A DNA stretch of 64,000 nucleotides from Eubacterium sp. OM08-24 (GCF_003438075.1 NZ_QSTA01000003.1:62001-126000), one strand, 5' to 3'; shown: positions 46,130 through 57,784, counted from the first letter of the stretch. The notes: generated from the sequence alone by a model not told the origin. Made by a program: numbers and translations.

Positions 46130-46196
46130 TACAAGGTGTAACGATATAATTAAATGGAAAACGTGCAAAATATTTACATAAACAGGAGGGAGAAAC

Positions 46197-46436
46197 TTGG
46201 AACTAGCATTTAGAGAAAGCTTAAAAAAGATGAGAGGTACCAAATCAAAAGAAAAATTCTCCCAAGAATTAGAAATGAGTAGATCAAATTATTCATTGAT
46301 TGAATCAGGAAAATCAGATCCGACATTAAAAACATTGGAACGAATTGCAGAATTGACAAACTCAACCTTAGTTATTGACTTAATTCCTAATGAATTAGAA
46401 CAAGTAGAGTTGCAAATAGAAGAAGAGAAGCAATGA
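46197..46436 (+). CDS. copF: Inc18 plasmid copy-control repressor (CopF/CopR/CopS)
   Basis: 79 residues from TTG 46197 (GGAGGGAG upstream). XRE-type helix-turn-helix (KEKFSQELEMSRSNYSLIESGKSDPTLKTLERI, in part 18-35 the recognition unit) and an acidic tail. It matches the pAMbeta1/pIP501/pSM19035 Cop proteins, which repress the repE/repR promoter just downstream; that promoter is visible at 46464-46492. The tail seems a little shorter than in pIP501 CopR (about 92 residues). It is part of a captured plasmid replication module. Confidence 0.9.
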   Translation: MELAFRESLKKMRGTKSKEKFSQELEMSRSNYSLIESGKSDPTLKTLERIAELTNSTLVIDLIPNELEQVELQIEEEKQ

Positions 46437-46463
46437 TTGTCGTTAATATATTTAACGAAATTG

Positions 46464-46492
46464 TTGCTTATTTTTTTTAAAAGCGGTATACT
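46464..46492 (+). promoter_or_regulatory. Promoter of repE (plasmid pII-type)
   Basis: TTGCTT (46464-46469), 17-bp spacer, TATACT (46487-46492), immediately after the cop gene. In Inc18 plasmids Cop binds at this position. Confidence 0.75.
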
Positions 46493-46499
46493 AGATATA

Positions 46500-46767
46500 A
46501 CGAAACAACGAACTGAATAAAGAATACAAAAAAAGAGCCACGACCAACTTATTTTCCGCCAAGAAAATAAGTTGCGAGCCTTAATTGATTACCACCAATC
46601 AATTAAAGAAGTCGAGACCCGAAATTTGGTAAAGTATTTAATTACTTTATTAATCAGATACTTAAATATCTGTAAACCCATTATATCGGGTTTTTGAGGG
46701 AATTTCAAGTCTTTAAGAAGATACCAGGCAATCAATTAAGAAAAACTTAGTTGATTGCCTTTTTTGT
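46500..46767. promoter_or_regulatory. repE leader: antisense RNA target and attenuator
   Basis: Successive hairpins: AACTTATTTTC/GAAAATAAGTT (about 46547-46574), AATTGATT/AATCAATT, a CCCGA...TCGGG TTTTTGAG structure, and the attenuator AGGCAATCAA/TTGATTGCCT followed by TTTTTT (46726-46765). In Inc18 plasmids an antisense RNA (RNAIII) from the opposite strand induces this terminator and lowers Rep synthesis. The whole unit appears intact. Confidence 0.8.
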
Positions 46768-46830
46768 TGTGATTCAACTTTGATCGTAGCTTCTAACTAA
46801 TTAATTTTCGTAAGAAAGGAGAACAGCTGA

Positions 46831-48321
46831 ATGAATATCCCTTTTGTTGTAGAAACTGTGCTTCATGACGGCTTGTTAAAGTACAAATTTAAAAATAGTA
46901 AAATTCGCTCAATCACTACCAAGCCAGGTAAAAGCAAAGGGGCTATTTTTGCGTATCGCTCAAAAAAAAGCATGATTGGCGGACGTGGCGTTGTTCTGAC
47001 TTCCGAAGAAGCGATTCACGAAAATCAAGATACATTTACGCATTGGACACCAAACGTTTATCGTTATGGTACGTATGCAGACGAAAACCGTTCATACACG
47101 AAAGGACATTCTGAAAACAATTTAAGACAAATCAATACCTTCTTTATTGATTTTGATATTCACACGGCAAAAGAAACTATTTCAGCAAGCGATATTTTAA
47201 CAACAGCTATTGATTTAGGTTTTATGCCTACGTTAATTATCAAATCTGATAAAGGTTATCAAGCATATTTTGTTTTAGAAACGCCAGTTTATGTGACTTC
47301 AAAATCAGAATTTAAATCTGTCAAAGCAGCCAAAATAATCTCGCAAAATATCCGAGAATATTTTGGAAAGTCTTTGCCAGTTGATCTAACGTGCAATCAT
47401 TTTGGGATTGCTCGTATACCAAGAACGGACAATGTAGAATTTTTTGATCCCAATTACCGTTATTCTTTCAAAGAATGGCAAGATTGGTCTTTCAAACAAA
47501 CAGATAATAAGGGCTTTACTCGTTCAAGTCTAACGGTTTTAAGCGGTACAGAAGGCAAAAAACAAGTAGATGAACCCTGGTTTAATCTCTTATTGCACGA
47601 AACGAAATTTTCAGGAGAAAAGGGTTTAATAGGGCGTAATAACGTCATGTTTACCCTCTCTTTAGCCTACTTTAGTTCAGGCTATTCAATCGAAACGTGC
47701 GAATATAATATGTTTGAGTTTAATAATCGATTAGATCAACCCTTAGAAGAAAAAGAAGTGATTAAACTTGTTAGAAGTGCCTATTCAGAAAACTATCAAG
47801 GGGCTAATAGGGAATACATTACCATTCTTTGCAAAGCTTGGGTATCAAGTGATTTAACCAGTAAAGATTTATTTGTCCGTCAAGGGTGGTTTAAATTCAA
47901 GAAAAAAAGAAGTGAACGTCAACGTGTTCATTTGTCAGAATGGAAAGAAGATTTAATGGCTTATATTAGCGAAAAAAGTGATGTATACAAGCCTTATTTG
48001 GTGACGACTAAAAAAGAGATTAGAGAAGCGCTAGGCATTCCTGAGCGGACATTAGATAAATTGCTGAAGGTACTGAAGGCGAATCAGGAAATTTTCTTTA
48101 AGATTAAACCAGGAAGAAATGGTGGCATTCAACTTGCTAGTGTTAAATCATTGTTGCTATCGATCATTAAAGTAAAAAAAGAAGAAAAAGAAAGCTATAT
48201 AAAGGCGCTGTCAGAGTTTTTTGACTTAGAACATACATTCATTCAAGAGACTTTAAACAAGCTAGCAGAACGCCCAAAAACGGACACACAACTCGATTTG
48301 TTTAGCTATGATACAGGCTGA
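46831..48321 (+). CDS. repE: Inc18-family replication initiator RepE/RepR/RepS
   Basis: 496 residues, the full length of Rep of pAMbeta1/pIP501/pSM19035, recognised from MNIPFVVETVLHDGLLKYKF to LDLFSYDTG. It opens the plasmid origin for theta replication dependent on host PolI. RBS AGAAAGGAG. In those plasmids the minimal origin lies just downstream of the gene. Here the next sequence, only 2 bp after the stop, is the start of a different segment (GNAT fragment), so the origin is probably lost and the gene is a captive relic, though it can still be expressed from its regulated promoter. Confidence 0.94.
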   Translation: MNIPFVVETVLHDGLLKYKFKNSKIRSITTKPGKSKGAIFAYRSKKSMIGGRGVVLTSEEAIHENQDTFTHWTPNVYRYGTYADENRSYTKGHSENNLRQINTFFIDFDIHTAKETISASDILTTAIDLGFMPTLIIKSDKGYQAYFVLETPVYVTSKSEFKSVKAAKIISQNIREYFGKSLPVDLTCNHFGIARIPRTDNVEFFDPNYRYSFKEWQDWSFKQTDNKGFTRSSLTVLSGTEGKKQVDEPWFNLLLHETKFSGEKGLIGRNNVMFTLSLAYFSSGYSIETCEYNMFEFNNRLDQPLEEKEVIKLVRSAYSENYQGANREYITILCKAWVSSDLTSKDLFVRQGWFKFKKKRSERQRVHLSEWKEDLMAYISEKSDVYKPYLVTTKKEIREALGIPERTLDKLLKVLKANQEIFFKIKPGRNGGIQLASVKSLLLSIIKVKKEEKESYIKALSEFFDLEHTFIQETLNKLAERPKTDTQLDLFSYDTG

Positions 48322-48323
48322 AA

Positions 48324-50156
<1,833 letters not shown>

Positions 50157-50236
50157 TTATATAATATATGAAAAGCTATTATAAAAGACATTAGTATTAA
50201 ATAGTTTAAAAAAATGAAAAATAATAAAGGAAGTGA

Positions 50237-51492
50237 GTCAAGTCCAGACTCCTGTGTAAAATGCTATACAATGTTTTTACCATTTCTACTTATCAAAATT
50301 GATGTATTTTCTTGAAGAATAAATCCATTCATCATGTAGGTCCATAAGAACGGCTCCAATTAAGCGATTGGCTGATGTTTGATTGGGGAAGATGCGAATA
50401 ATCTTTTCTCTTCTGCGTACTTCTTGATTCAGTCGTTCAATTAGATTGGTACTCTTTAGTCGATTGTGGGAATTTCCTTGTACGGTATATTGAAAGGCGT
50501 CTTCGAATCCATCATCCAATGATGCGCAAGCTTTTGAATATTTTGGTTGATCGATATAATCATGAATCAATCGATTTTTAGCCTCACGCGCTAAGTTAAT
50601 ATCTGTGAACTTAAAAATTCCTTTAACAGCTTCTCTGAAAGATTTTGAATTTTTTTTAGGAATGGTGGTAAAGATATTTCTTAGGAAGTGAACTTGGCAT
50701 CTTTGCCAACTTACGTTGGTGAAGGATTTTCTAATGGCAGAGACTAATCCTTTGTGCGCATCAGAAATAACGAGTTCCGTACCTTGTAAACCGCGTTCTT
50801 TTAGGTATTCAAAAAATGTTGTCCAGGTCTCTTCGCTTTCGCCACTTTGAATCATGAAGCCGATAATTTCACGGTCGCCATCTTTGGTTATTCCAATCGC
50901 TATATGACAGCTTTTTGAGAGTACTCGATTTTCTTCTCGTACTTTTATATAGAGTACATCGGTCATTAAGTAAGGATAATTTTTTTCTGATAATAAACGA
51001 TTCTGCCACTCGTTAACCATAGGTTCTAGCTGTTCTGTTAAGCTAGAAACGAAGGACTTAGAGACGGATTTACCACAAAGTTCTTCCACAATTTTTGATA
51101 CTTTACGAGTTGAAACGCCTGATACATACATTTCCAACATTGAAGCCATGAGGGCTTTTTCGTTTCGTTGATAACGTTCAAACACTGTGGGTGAAAAATG
51201 GCCATCACGTGTTCTGGGTACTTTTAATTCTAGCGTGCCTACACGTGTCGTAAAGCTGCGCTCATAATAGCCATTTCGTTGACTTTGTCGGTTTTCTGTT
51301 CGTTCATATTCTTTTGCTTGAATATATTCTGTTCGTTGATTTTCCATTAGTTGATTAAATACCGTTGTTAAAATATTTTTAGAAACGTCATCCTTTACAG
51401 AATATTCAATAATGCTTTGAATCTCTTCGCTTTTCAGTGTAAAATGTACTTGGGTCATGTAAAAGTCCTCCTGGGTATGTTTTTGTCGTTAA
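50237..51492 (-). mobile_element. IS256 copy, truncated at its left end
   Basis: The right terminal repeat is present (AGTCCAGACTCCTGTGTAAAA from 50241). The other end breaks off at about 51492, inside the leader of the transposase gene (CGACAAAAACATACCCAGG), without the outer terminal repeat expected about 60 bp further. The break coincides with the 3' end of the LRR surface-protein gene. This is one flank of a Tn4001-type composite; the second IS256 is absent. Confidence 0.8.
50286..51458 (-). CDS. IS256 transposase
   Basis: 390 residues, identical in length and recognisable sequence to the IS256 transposase of staphylococci and enterococci. DDE core of the Mutator superfamily: Asp in LMTDVLYIKV, Asp in ELVISDAHKGLVSA, the C/H region WQRCQVHFLRNI and Glu in NLIERLNQEVRRR. 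RBS AGGAGG. The gene is intact, but the element lacks one terminus so it may not move alone, though it can act in trans on other copies. Confidence 0.96.
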   Translation of the reverse strand: MTQVHFTLKSEEIQSIIEYSVKDDVSKNILTTVFNQLMENQRTEYIQAKEYERTENRQSQRNGYYERSFTTRVGTLELKVPRTRDGHFSPTVFERYQRNEKALMASMLEMYVSGVSTRKVSKIVEELCGKSVSKSFVSSLTEQLEPMVNEWQNRLLSEKNYPYLMTDVLYIKVREENRVLSKSCHIAIGITKDGDREIIGFMIQSGESEETWTTFFEYLKERGLQGTELVISDAHKGLVSAIRKSFTNVSWQRCQVHFLRNIFTTIPKKNSKSFREAVKGIFKFTDINLAREAKNRLIHDYIDQPKYSKACASLDDGFEDAFQYTVQGNSHNRLKSTNLIERLNQEVRRREKIIRIFPNQTSANRLIGAVLMDLHDEWIYSSRKYINFDK

Positions 51493-53568
51493 TAAAACAG
51501 CTAATACACCGGTTGAACCAGCAAACATAGAAGTAAACAATCCTACGTTTGTCATATCACCTGTTTTTACAGGGTTCTTTTGTCCGCTAGGCTTTGTTGG
51601 AGTAGTTGGCTTGCTCGGTTTCTGTGGCTGTTGTGGACTTACAGGTTTATTTGTTACTTTTTCTTTTACGGTAACTGTAATTGTTTTTTCAGTAATTGCA
51701 CCATTTTTATCTACTACACGGAAAGTTACATGATAAGTGCCAGCCTTAGAAGTATCTACATCATTTGCAATAATGTTATCTTTTGTTAAAATAATCGTTC
51801 CGTCCTCTTTATCTGTTGCTGTCACATTTGCCAATGGGTCGAACGTATCGCCTACATTCAATGTAACATCATTTGCTGAAATGATTGGAGCAGAGTTAAG
51901 GTCGCCTGTATTTTGTTTCACAGTTACAGTAATCGTTTTTTTAGCAGAAGCTCCGTTTTTATCTGTTACTTTATAAGTCACATGGTAAGTACCAGCCTTA
52001 GAAGTATCTACATCATTTGCAACAATATTATCTTTTGTCAAAGTGATAGTTCCGTCCTCTTTATCTGTTGCTGTTACATTTGCCAATGGGTCGAAAGTAT
52101 CGCCTACATTCAATGTAACATCATTTGCAGAAATAGTTGGTGCTGTATTATCTTCTCCTTGTGAGTTTAACGATAATTCTACTTTTAAAACAACGTTTCC
52201 GTCTTTATAAGTACCGCAATCATACTCATAAGTAACTGGTTTTTTTACATCATCTACCGTTATAATTCCTGTATCTTTATCTAAAGTTCCATTTGCAGTA
52301 ACTTTTACTTTTGAAATATCTATTCCTTGTTCAACATCTTTTTTTAAGTCGATTTTATTCCCTTTAATATCAATATAACCGTTGCCTACAAAAGCATGAT
52401 TATTTTCAAGAACTTTATTCTCTCCGACATTTAACCAGTATAAATCATCGCAAATTAATTTTTTAATTTTTGTGTTTTTACTTATATCAAGACCTCTTAT
52501 CCCTTGTTCAAAAATTTCACCGCAACGTAGCATTTCAAGTTCTAAATTATTGCTTAAATCTAATTTTTTAATAGTTGTATCATGACAAAAAAGGCGTGTC
52601 AGTTTTGTGTTTTTTGTTACATCTAATTCAGCTATATTTGTCATATAACATGATAGTTGTTTCAAATTAGGGTTCTTACTTATATCAAGTGTTTTTACTT
52701 TTGTATCTCCTATATCTAAAGTGACTAATTGCGGATTATGTGTGACATCAAGTTCCATTAATCCTGTATTGCTACAAGATAGTTGTTCTAAGTTAGGATT
52801 GTTTGTTACATCTAAATTGGAAATAGAGGTACTATCTGCAAATAACGTATTCAATTTTTCATTCTTAGATACATCAAGACTGTTAATTGATGTATTATCG
52901 CAAACGAAAGCTTCCAAATTCGGATAACGTGTTAAATCAACGCTTCTTACTTTTGAAGAACGACAATCTAATCTTTTTAAAGATGAGTTTTTAACCGGAC
53001 TTAAGTCTGAAACAGAAGTCGTAGAAACATCTAAAGACTGCAAATTTGTTAGATATTGAATACCCTCTAATGAAGATATCGTTTTCATATCATGCAAGTT
53101 TAAGAATTGGGCTTTTGATATTTCATCAACAGATAACACACTATCGCCGTCTTTATCAAATTCTGCAATGATTTGTTCTCTAAATACTTTGTCTGGAAAA
53201 TGTGCTTCATCAATAGCAATGCTTCCAGCTTTTACTTCTGTATTTTTGCTTGCTTCAACGGTCTTATCTTCGGTAACCACTTCTTTTTCTGGTGTTGCAG
53301 GTGTTTCCTGTTTTGTACTTTCTTCTTTTAAAGTTTCTGCATTTTCAGCAGTTTCTTCCTGTTCCTTGTCTGTTATATTCTCTTGTACTTCTGCGTTTTC
53401 TGTTTTCTGTTCCACAGGAACTTGCTCTGTCTTGTTTTCTTCTACAACGGCTTCCTGCACAACTTCTGTGTTTTCCTGTGCCATGACAGGAGTAGGAAGC
53501 CCTGTAAGTGCAGTTGTTGTTCCAATCATCAATGCGGAACTTACTGCAAGGACTTGTTTTTTCTTCAT
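51406..53568 (-). CDS. LPXTG-type LRR surface protein, 3' end interrupted by IS256
   Basis: 720 residues as read through. Signal peptide 1-30 (MKKKQVLAVSSALMIGTTTAL); Glu/Thr-rich stretch 31-115; EF-hand-like EFDKDGDSVLSVDEI near 139-153; internalin-like LRRs (about 155-430: LDVSKNEKLNTLF pattern); two nearly identical DUF5011/Ig-like repeats (APTISANDVTLNVGDTFDP); Pro/Lys-rich wall linker; sorting signal NPVKTGD with hydrophobic helix ending ...VLLTT. From about residue 694 the frame enters IS256, replacing the basic tail with a foreign TYPGGLLHDPST tail. It probably mediates adhesion when anchored by sortase; the altered tail may impair anchoring. A (TGTC)11 tract lies about 130 bp upstream. 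Confidence 0.85.
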   Translation of the reverse strand: MKKKQVLAVSSALMIGTTTALTGLPTPVMAQENTEVVQEAVVEENKTEQVPVEQKTENAEVQENITDKEQEETAENAETLKEESTKQETPATPEKEVVTEDKTVEASKNTEVKAGSIAIDEAHFPDKVFREQIIAEFDKDGDSVLSVDEISKAQFLNLHDMKTISSLEGIQYLTNLQSLDVSTTSVSDLSPVKNSSLKRLDCRSSKVRSVDLTRYPNLEAFVCDNTSINSLDVSKNEKLNTLFADSTSISNLDVTNNPNLEQLSCSNTGLMELDVTHNPQLVTLDIGDTKVKTLDISKNPNLKQLSCYMTNIAELDVTKNTKLTRLFCHDTTIKKLDLSNNLELEMLRCGEIFEQGIRGLDISKNTKIKKLICDDLYWLNVGENKVLENNHAFVGNGYIDIKGNKIDLKKDVEQGIDISKVKVTANGTLDKDTGIITVDDVKKPVTYEYDCGTYKDGNVVLKVELSLNSQGEDNTAPTISANDVTLNVGDTFDPLANVTATDKEDGTITLTKDNIVANDVDTSKAGTYHVTYKVTDKNGASAKKTITVTVKQNTGDLNSAPIISANDVTLNVGDTFDPLANVTATDKEDGTIILTKDNIIANDVDTSKAGTYHVTFRVVDKNGAITEKTITVTVKEKVTNKPVSPQQPQKPSKPTTPTKPSGQKNPVKTGDMTNVGLFTSMFAGSTGVLAVLLTTKTYPGGLLHDPSTFYTEKRRDSKHY

Positions 53569-53692
53569 AGTTTGTTCACTCCTTATTTTTCATAAATTCT
53601 TTGCATAGAAAAACGCACAAACTCCCCCTTATAACTGGATAATCTGTGCGTTCTGTTTATTATTGATAGAATTGAAAAAAGGGCAGAATTTA

Positions 53693-53738
<46 letters not shown>

Positions 53739-53924
53739 GCAAGCGTAACAATGTGTGAACATGACTGTCAACCCTTTCTTTCAAAAAAATTCAATCCTTG
53801 CTTCTATACAAAAAACATTATACTGGAAACAAACACCTCTTTCAATCTTTTTATGCGTGCAAGATAAAAAAATTGAGACATCACACTTTTCCTTTTTTCC
53901 TCTTGAGTACCCACAACAGAAAAG

Positions 53925-53990
53925 AAAAAGCCCTGTCAAGAGCTTGCCACCATTGGTGGTGCTTTGCACTCTTGATCGGGCTTTTTGTTT
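53925..53990. terminator. Bidirectional terminator between LRR gene leader and XRE gene
   Basis: AAAAAGCCC pairs with GGGCTTTTT, with inner CAAGAG/CTCTTG and CCACCATTGGTGG pairing. It terminates the XRE regulator mRNA (minus strand), 29 bp after its stop. Confidence 0.8.
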
Positions 53991-54018
53991 GCTGTATCTT
54001 CTCGCAAGAGGAAAAAGA

Positions 54019-54639
54019 TTACTCGTCCTCATCATCAAAATGGTTATTCCTTAATACTTCCCGTAACAGTTCCATATCCTCTTTTGAGTTCGGATTTATC
54101 ATTTTCACGACTTGATAAGGTGTCCTATATTTATGTCCCTCTATGCTTTCCCCAAACATATCCATACTGTATAAATCATCATAGCGGTCTAGTAATTTTT
54201 GAAACTTCAAATGCTGGATAAATTCTTTGATTGGGTAAAGGTCGGACGCTTCAATGCTTTTCCCGTTGATATAGTCTGTAATGTATTCCCGTAACTTTTC
54301 CAACTCATATTCCAGCCATTCTTCCTCGCTGTCAAAGAAGTTATCATAGTGTCCGTGTTTCAGTTCTGCATTTAGACGTTCTTCTGTTCTTAAAAACTGA
54401 CAGACTTCTTTTTCAGACTGATTGACATACTTCCATTCTCCCGATAATAATTCATTCGGCGTTACGTCCAGCACTTCCATTATCTTTTCCAGCGTTTCAT
54501 AAGCAGGATAGTTCAACCCTCTTTCAATCTTGGAAAGGCTCTGCATATTGATACCGATTTTGTCCGCAAGTTCCTGTTGTTTCATTCCCCTAAATTTTCT
54601 TATGGTCTGTATATTATTTCCTAAATGGCTTATTTTCAT
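54019..54639 (-). CDS. XRE-family regulator of the mobile element
   Basis: 206 residues from ATG 54639 (GGAGGG 7-8 bp upstream). N-terminal helix-turn-helix (QQELADKIGINMQSLSKIE, about 20-38) followed by a long acidic region without known domain. Position and divergent orientation relative to the relaxase match the regulator found at this site in Tn6218-like elements. It presumably represses or activates the mobT-xis-int genes. Confidence 0.88.
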   Translation of the reverse strand: MKISHLGNNIQTIRKFRGMKQQELADKIGINMQSLSKIERGLNYPAYETLEKIMEVLDVTPNELLSGEWKYVNQSEKEVCQFLRTEERLNAELKHGHYDNFFDSEEEWLEYELEKLREYITDYINGKSIEASDLYPIKEFIQHLKFQKLLDRYDDLYSMDMFGESIEGHKYRTPYQVVKMINPNSKEDMELLREVLRNNHFDDEDE

Positions 54640-54904
54640 TGCACAACCCTCCATATCTCGTTATATCTTCACTGTTATAAGTCTATCATGCTTAATATGA
54701 TTTGTAAAGACAAAAAAAGATATTGACAAATAAGCATATAAGAATTACTATGCTATTGTGAGTGAATAAGCACAATAGCATGAAATACAAAAACATTCAA
54801 AAAGAAATACCCATCTGATTAAACCCGTAGATATGAATATTGGTTGAAATGGAACTTGTTAGAAAAGGCAAAACAGGACTTGCTGACAAAGTATTTCTGA
54901 CACG

Positions 54905-55022
54905 GTGGCGGAAGCCTCTCAGGCTTACCGCCATGACACCTTGTGTCAAGGGGAAGAAATGCTTTGTCGGCTGGCGAGCCTGCGAGCCTTGACTGTGCCC
55001 CCGTTATCTAACAGGGGGGCAC
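54905..55022 (+). other. oriT: Putative origin of transfer (oriT) for MobT relaxase
   Basis: Two inverted repeats: GGCGG-AGCCT/AGGCT-CCGCC (54907-54932) and GTGCCCCC/GGGGGCAC (54995-55022) with loop containing TATCTAACA. The CTAACAGGGGGG motif is the conserved nick-site region of the ICEBs1/Tn916 oriT. Located 144 bp upstream of the relaxase start, as expected. In those elements MobT nicks here and the DNA is also replicated by rolling circle. Confidence 0.82.
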
Positions 55023-55165
55023 TATTTCACAAAAGACAAGTCAAAAACCATACAACCCCAAACCTGTGAGTAGTAATGAGAAGTTTTAAGAAGATAGTAA
55101 TTTCACATTCTTTTGAATAGTGGTTTACAGGTATTTCAAGGCTGTTGTGGGATTGGAGGAATACA

Positions 55166-56308
55166 ATGAACAATTTAGAATTTGCACTTGAAATGAAGAA
55201 CAAACGTCTTGCAAGCGGTCTTTCACAAGGAGAACTTGCAAGTCTTACCCATGTATCAAGATATAGTATCAACCGCTTTGAGAACGGAAAAGCCAACGCA
55301 AGTAAAGAAACACAGAACATTATCCTGCGTTGTCTGAATTACTATGTCTGTGATAAGCCTTTTTATCTGCTCGTTGATTATCTGTCTGTCCGTTTTCCAA
55401 CGACTGACGCATTAGAAGTTATCCGAAAGGTGCTTGGCATGAAAGCGGACTATTTTATCCATTATGACTATGGGTATTATGGCTATAAGGAGCATTATGC
55501 CTACGGGGAAATCAAGGTCATGGCTTCTGATGATGAACACATGGGTGTATTTTTAGAATTAAAAGGGGCAGGCTCACGCAACATGGAATATGTCTTACAG
55601 GCACAGAACAGGGATTGGTATTCATTTTTAAACCGCTGTCTTGACTGTGGCGGTGTTATCCGACGTTTTGACTTGGCAATCAATGATATGTGCGGTCTGC
55701 TGGATATTCTCGTTTTGTCTGAAAAATACAAAAATGGCGGTGCGGATTGTCGCTGTAAAAACTATGAAAATGTACAAGGTGGAAAACTAAGCGGAAAAAA
55801 CCGTAATTTAGCAAGTACCCTTTATATCGGCTCAAAGGCAAGCACAAAATATTTCTGCCTGTATGAAAAACAAAAGGAACAGGCAACCAAAAAGAAACAT
55901 ACGGATATTATCAACCGTTTTGAAATTCGTCTGCGTGATAAAAAGGCAGTACAGGCAGTTGAGGAATTGTTATTGACATATAACCCTCATGGGTTGGTGT
56001 TTTACCTTATTACTGATTTTGTGCAATTTCCCGATTATCCGCTGTGGGAGATATTCATTTCCCATGACAGTTTACCTTTTGAAATGAACCCCGTACCTGT
56101 CAATATGGAACGCACTCTGCAATGGCTGGAAAGACAGGTCATGCCGTCAATCGTGATGATAGAGGAAATCGACAGGCTGACAGGCTCAAACTACATGAAA
56201 ATGATTGATGAATGTACCAACCTTTCCGAAAAACAGGAAATGCTTGTAGAACAGATGTGTACGGATATAGCAGATGTAATCGAAAGTGAGGGGGTGTTTT
56301 ATGAGTAA
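55166..56308 (+). CDS. mobT: MobT-type relaxase / replication initiation factor (Rep_trans)
   Basis: 380 residues from ATG 55166 (GGAGGAATACA upstream). N-terminal XRE-like helix-turn-helix ([20 protein letters not shown], about 18-37), then the Rep_trans relaxase domain ([31 protein letters not shown]). This is the Tn916 Orf20/ICEBs1 NicK family, which nicks oriT and starts rolling-circle replication of the excised circle. Overlaps xis by 8 bp. With oriT present but no type IV secretion or coupling protein, the element should be mobilisable in trans by a resident Tn916-like ICE. Confidence 0.9.
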   Translation: MNNLEFALEMKNKRLASGLSQGELASLTHVSRYSINRFENGKANASKETQNIILRCLNYYVCDKPFYLLVDYLSVRFPTTDALEVIRKVLGMKADYFIHYDYGYYGYKEHYAYGEIKVMASDDEHMGVFLELKGAGSRNMEYVLQAQNRDWYSFLNRCLDCGGVIRRFDLAINDMCGLLDILVLSEKYKNGGADCRCKNYENVQGGKLSGKNRNLASTLYIGSKASTKYFCLYEKQKEQATKKKHTDIINRFEIRLRDKKAVQAVEELLLTYNPHGLVFYLITDFVQFPDYPLWEIFISHDSLPFEMNPVPVNMERTLQWLERQVMPSIVMIEEIDRLTGSNYMKMIDECTNLSEKQEMLVEQMCTDIADVIESEGVFYE

Positions 56309-56507
56309 TGCACAGGATATTCCCGTATGGGAAAAATATACCCTTACCATTGAAGAAGCGTCAAAGTATTTCCGTATCGGAGAAAACAAGTTAAGACGCT
56401 TAGCAGAGGAAAACAAGGACGCTGGCTGGCTCATTATGAATGGCAACCGCATACAGATTAAACGCCGACAGTTTGAACAGGTTATTGACAAATTGGACGC
56501 AATCTAA
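56301..56507 (+). CDS. xis: Excisionase Xis (Tn916 family)
   Basis: 68 residues from ATG 56301 (GAGGGGGTG upstream), the normal size. Winged-helix MerR-like DNA-binding fold: [20 protein letters not shown], then [17 protein letters not shown]. It bends the element ends and directs integrase to excision. Translationally coupled to mobT and followed by int after 78 bp. Confidence 0.94.
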   Translation: MSNAQDIPVWEKYTLTIEEASKYFRIGENKLRRLAEENKDAGWLIMNGNRIQIKRRQFEQVIDKLDAI

Positions 56508-56585
56508 TGCAAATGAGCCTTGTATGTGTTATGATGAACACAAGTCATATCAAGGCTCTTTCCAACAAGGAAAGGAGCAGACACC

Positions 56586-57779
56586 ATGAAAGAAAAAAGA
56601 CGGGATAGTAAAGGACGTATCCTGCATACTGGAGAGAGCCAACGAACAGACGGGAAATACTTATATAAATATGTAGACGCATTTGGAAACACAAAATATG
56701 TGTATGCTTGGAGATTGACACCCACAGACCCGACACCAAAGGAAAAACGGGAAAAACCCTCACTTCGTGAACTGGAACAGCAGATAAGACGGGATATTGA
56801 GGACGGTATCGACAGCACAGGCAAGAAAATGACGCTTTGCCAACTCTATGCCAAACAGAACTTACAGAGGGCGAATGTGAAGAAAAGCACACAAAAACAA
56901 CGGGAACAACTCATGCGGTTATTGAAAGAGGACAAGTTGGGTGCTAGGAGCATTGATGCGATAAAACCCTCTGACGCTAAGGAATGGGCGTTACGCATGA
57001 AAGATAAAGGCTTTTCCTATAACACCATTAACAACCATAAACGCTCGTTAAAAGCGTCATTCTATATCGCCATACAAGACGATTGTGTAAGGAAGAACCC
57101 TTTTGATTTTAAGTTAAGTGAAGTCCTAGAAAATGATACCAAAGAGAAAGTCGCATTGACAGAGGAACAGGAACAAGCCTTACTCTCATTTATCAAGACA
57201 GACAATGTGTATCACAAGCATTATGATGATGTGCTGATACTGTTAAAGACTGGACTTCGTATCTCGGAACTGTGCGGACTGACAGTAGCTGATATTGATT
57301 TCAAGAATGAAGTTGTAATTATCGACCACCAGTTACTAAAGAGCAAGGAACAGGGCTATTATATTGAAACGCCTAAGACGAAAAGCGGAATAAGACAAGT
57401 GCCATTAAGTAGAGAAACAATACAGGCATTTCAACGGGTTATGAAGAAACGCCCAAAGGCAGAACCATTTGTGATAGACGGACAGAGCAATTTCTTATTT
57501 GTCAATCATAAAGGCAAGCCCAAAGTTGCGATTGATTACAACGCCTTATTTGTCCGTATGGTAAAGAAATATAACAAGCACCACAAGGACAATCCCTTGC
57601 CACATATCACACCGCATACGCTACGCCATACATTCTGCACAAGACTGGCAAGCAAGAACATGAACCCAAAAGATTTACAGTATATCATGGGACATTCAAA
57701 CATTAGTATCACAATGAACTGGTACGCTCATGCGTCCATAGATACCGCAAAATCAGAGGTTCAGCGTCTAATCGCATAG
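56586..57779 (+). CDS. int: Integrase of Tn916 family (tyrosine recombinase)
   Basis: 397 residues. N-terminal arm-binding domain (1-70, KGRILHTGESQRTDGKYLYK), core-binding domain (about 75-175) and catalytic domain with Arg225 (TGLRISEL), His344 and Arg347 (HTLRH), His370 (GHSN) and nucleophile Tyr380 (MNWYAH). The full set is intact, so excision and integration should be possible. The length matches the Tn1549/Tn6218 branch (397) and is slightly shorter than Tn916 Int (405). AAGGAAAGGAG precedes the ATG. The right arm repeats follow the stop. Confidence 0.97.
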   Translation: MKEKRRDSKGRILHTGESQRTDGKYLYKYVDAFGNTKYVYAWRLTPTDPTPKEKREKPSLRELEQQIRRDIEDGIDSTGKKMTLCQLYAKQNLQRANVKKSTQKQREQLMRLLKEDKLGARSIDAIKPSDAKEWALRMKDKGFSYNTINNHKRSLKASFYIAIQDDCVRKNPFDFKLSEVLENDTKEKVALTEEQEQALLSFIKTDNVYHKHYDDVLILLKTGLRISELCGLTVADIDFKNEVVIIDHQLLKSKEQGYYIETPKTKSGIRQVPLSRETIQAFQRVMKKRPKAEPFVIDGQSNFLFVNHKGKPKVAIDYNALFVRMVKKYNKHHKDNPLPHITPHTLRHTFCTRLASKNMNPKDLQYIMGHSNISITMNWYAHASIDTAKSEVQRLIA

Positions 57780-57784
57780 AAGTA

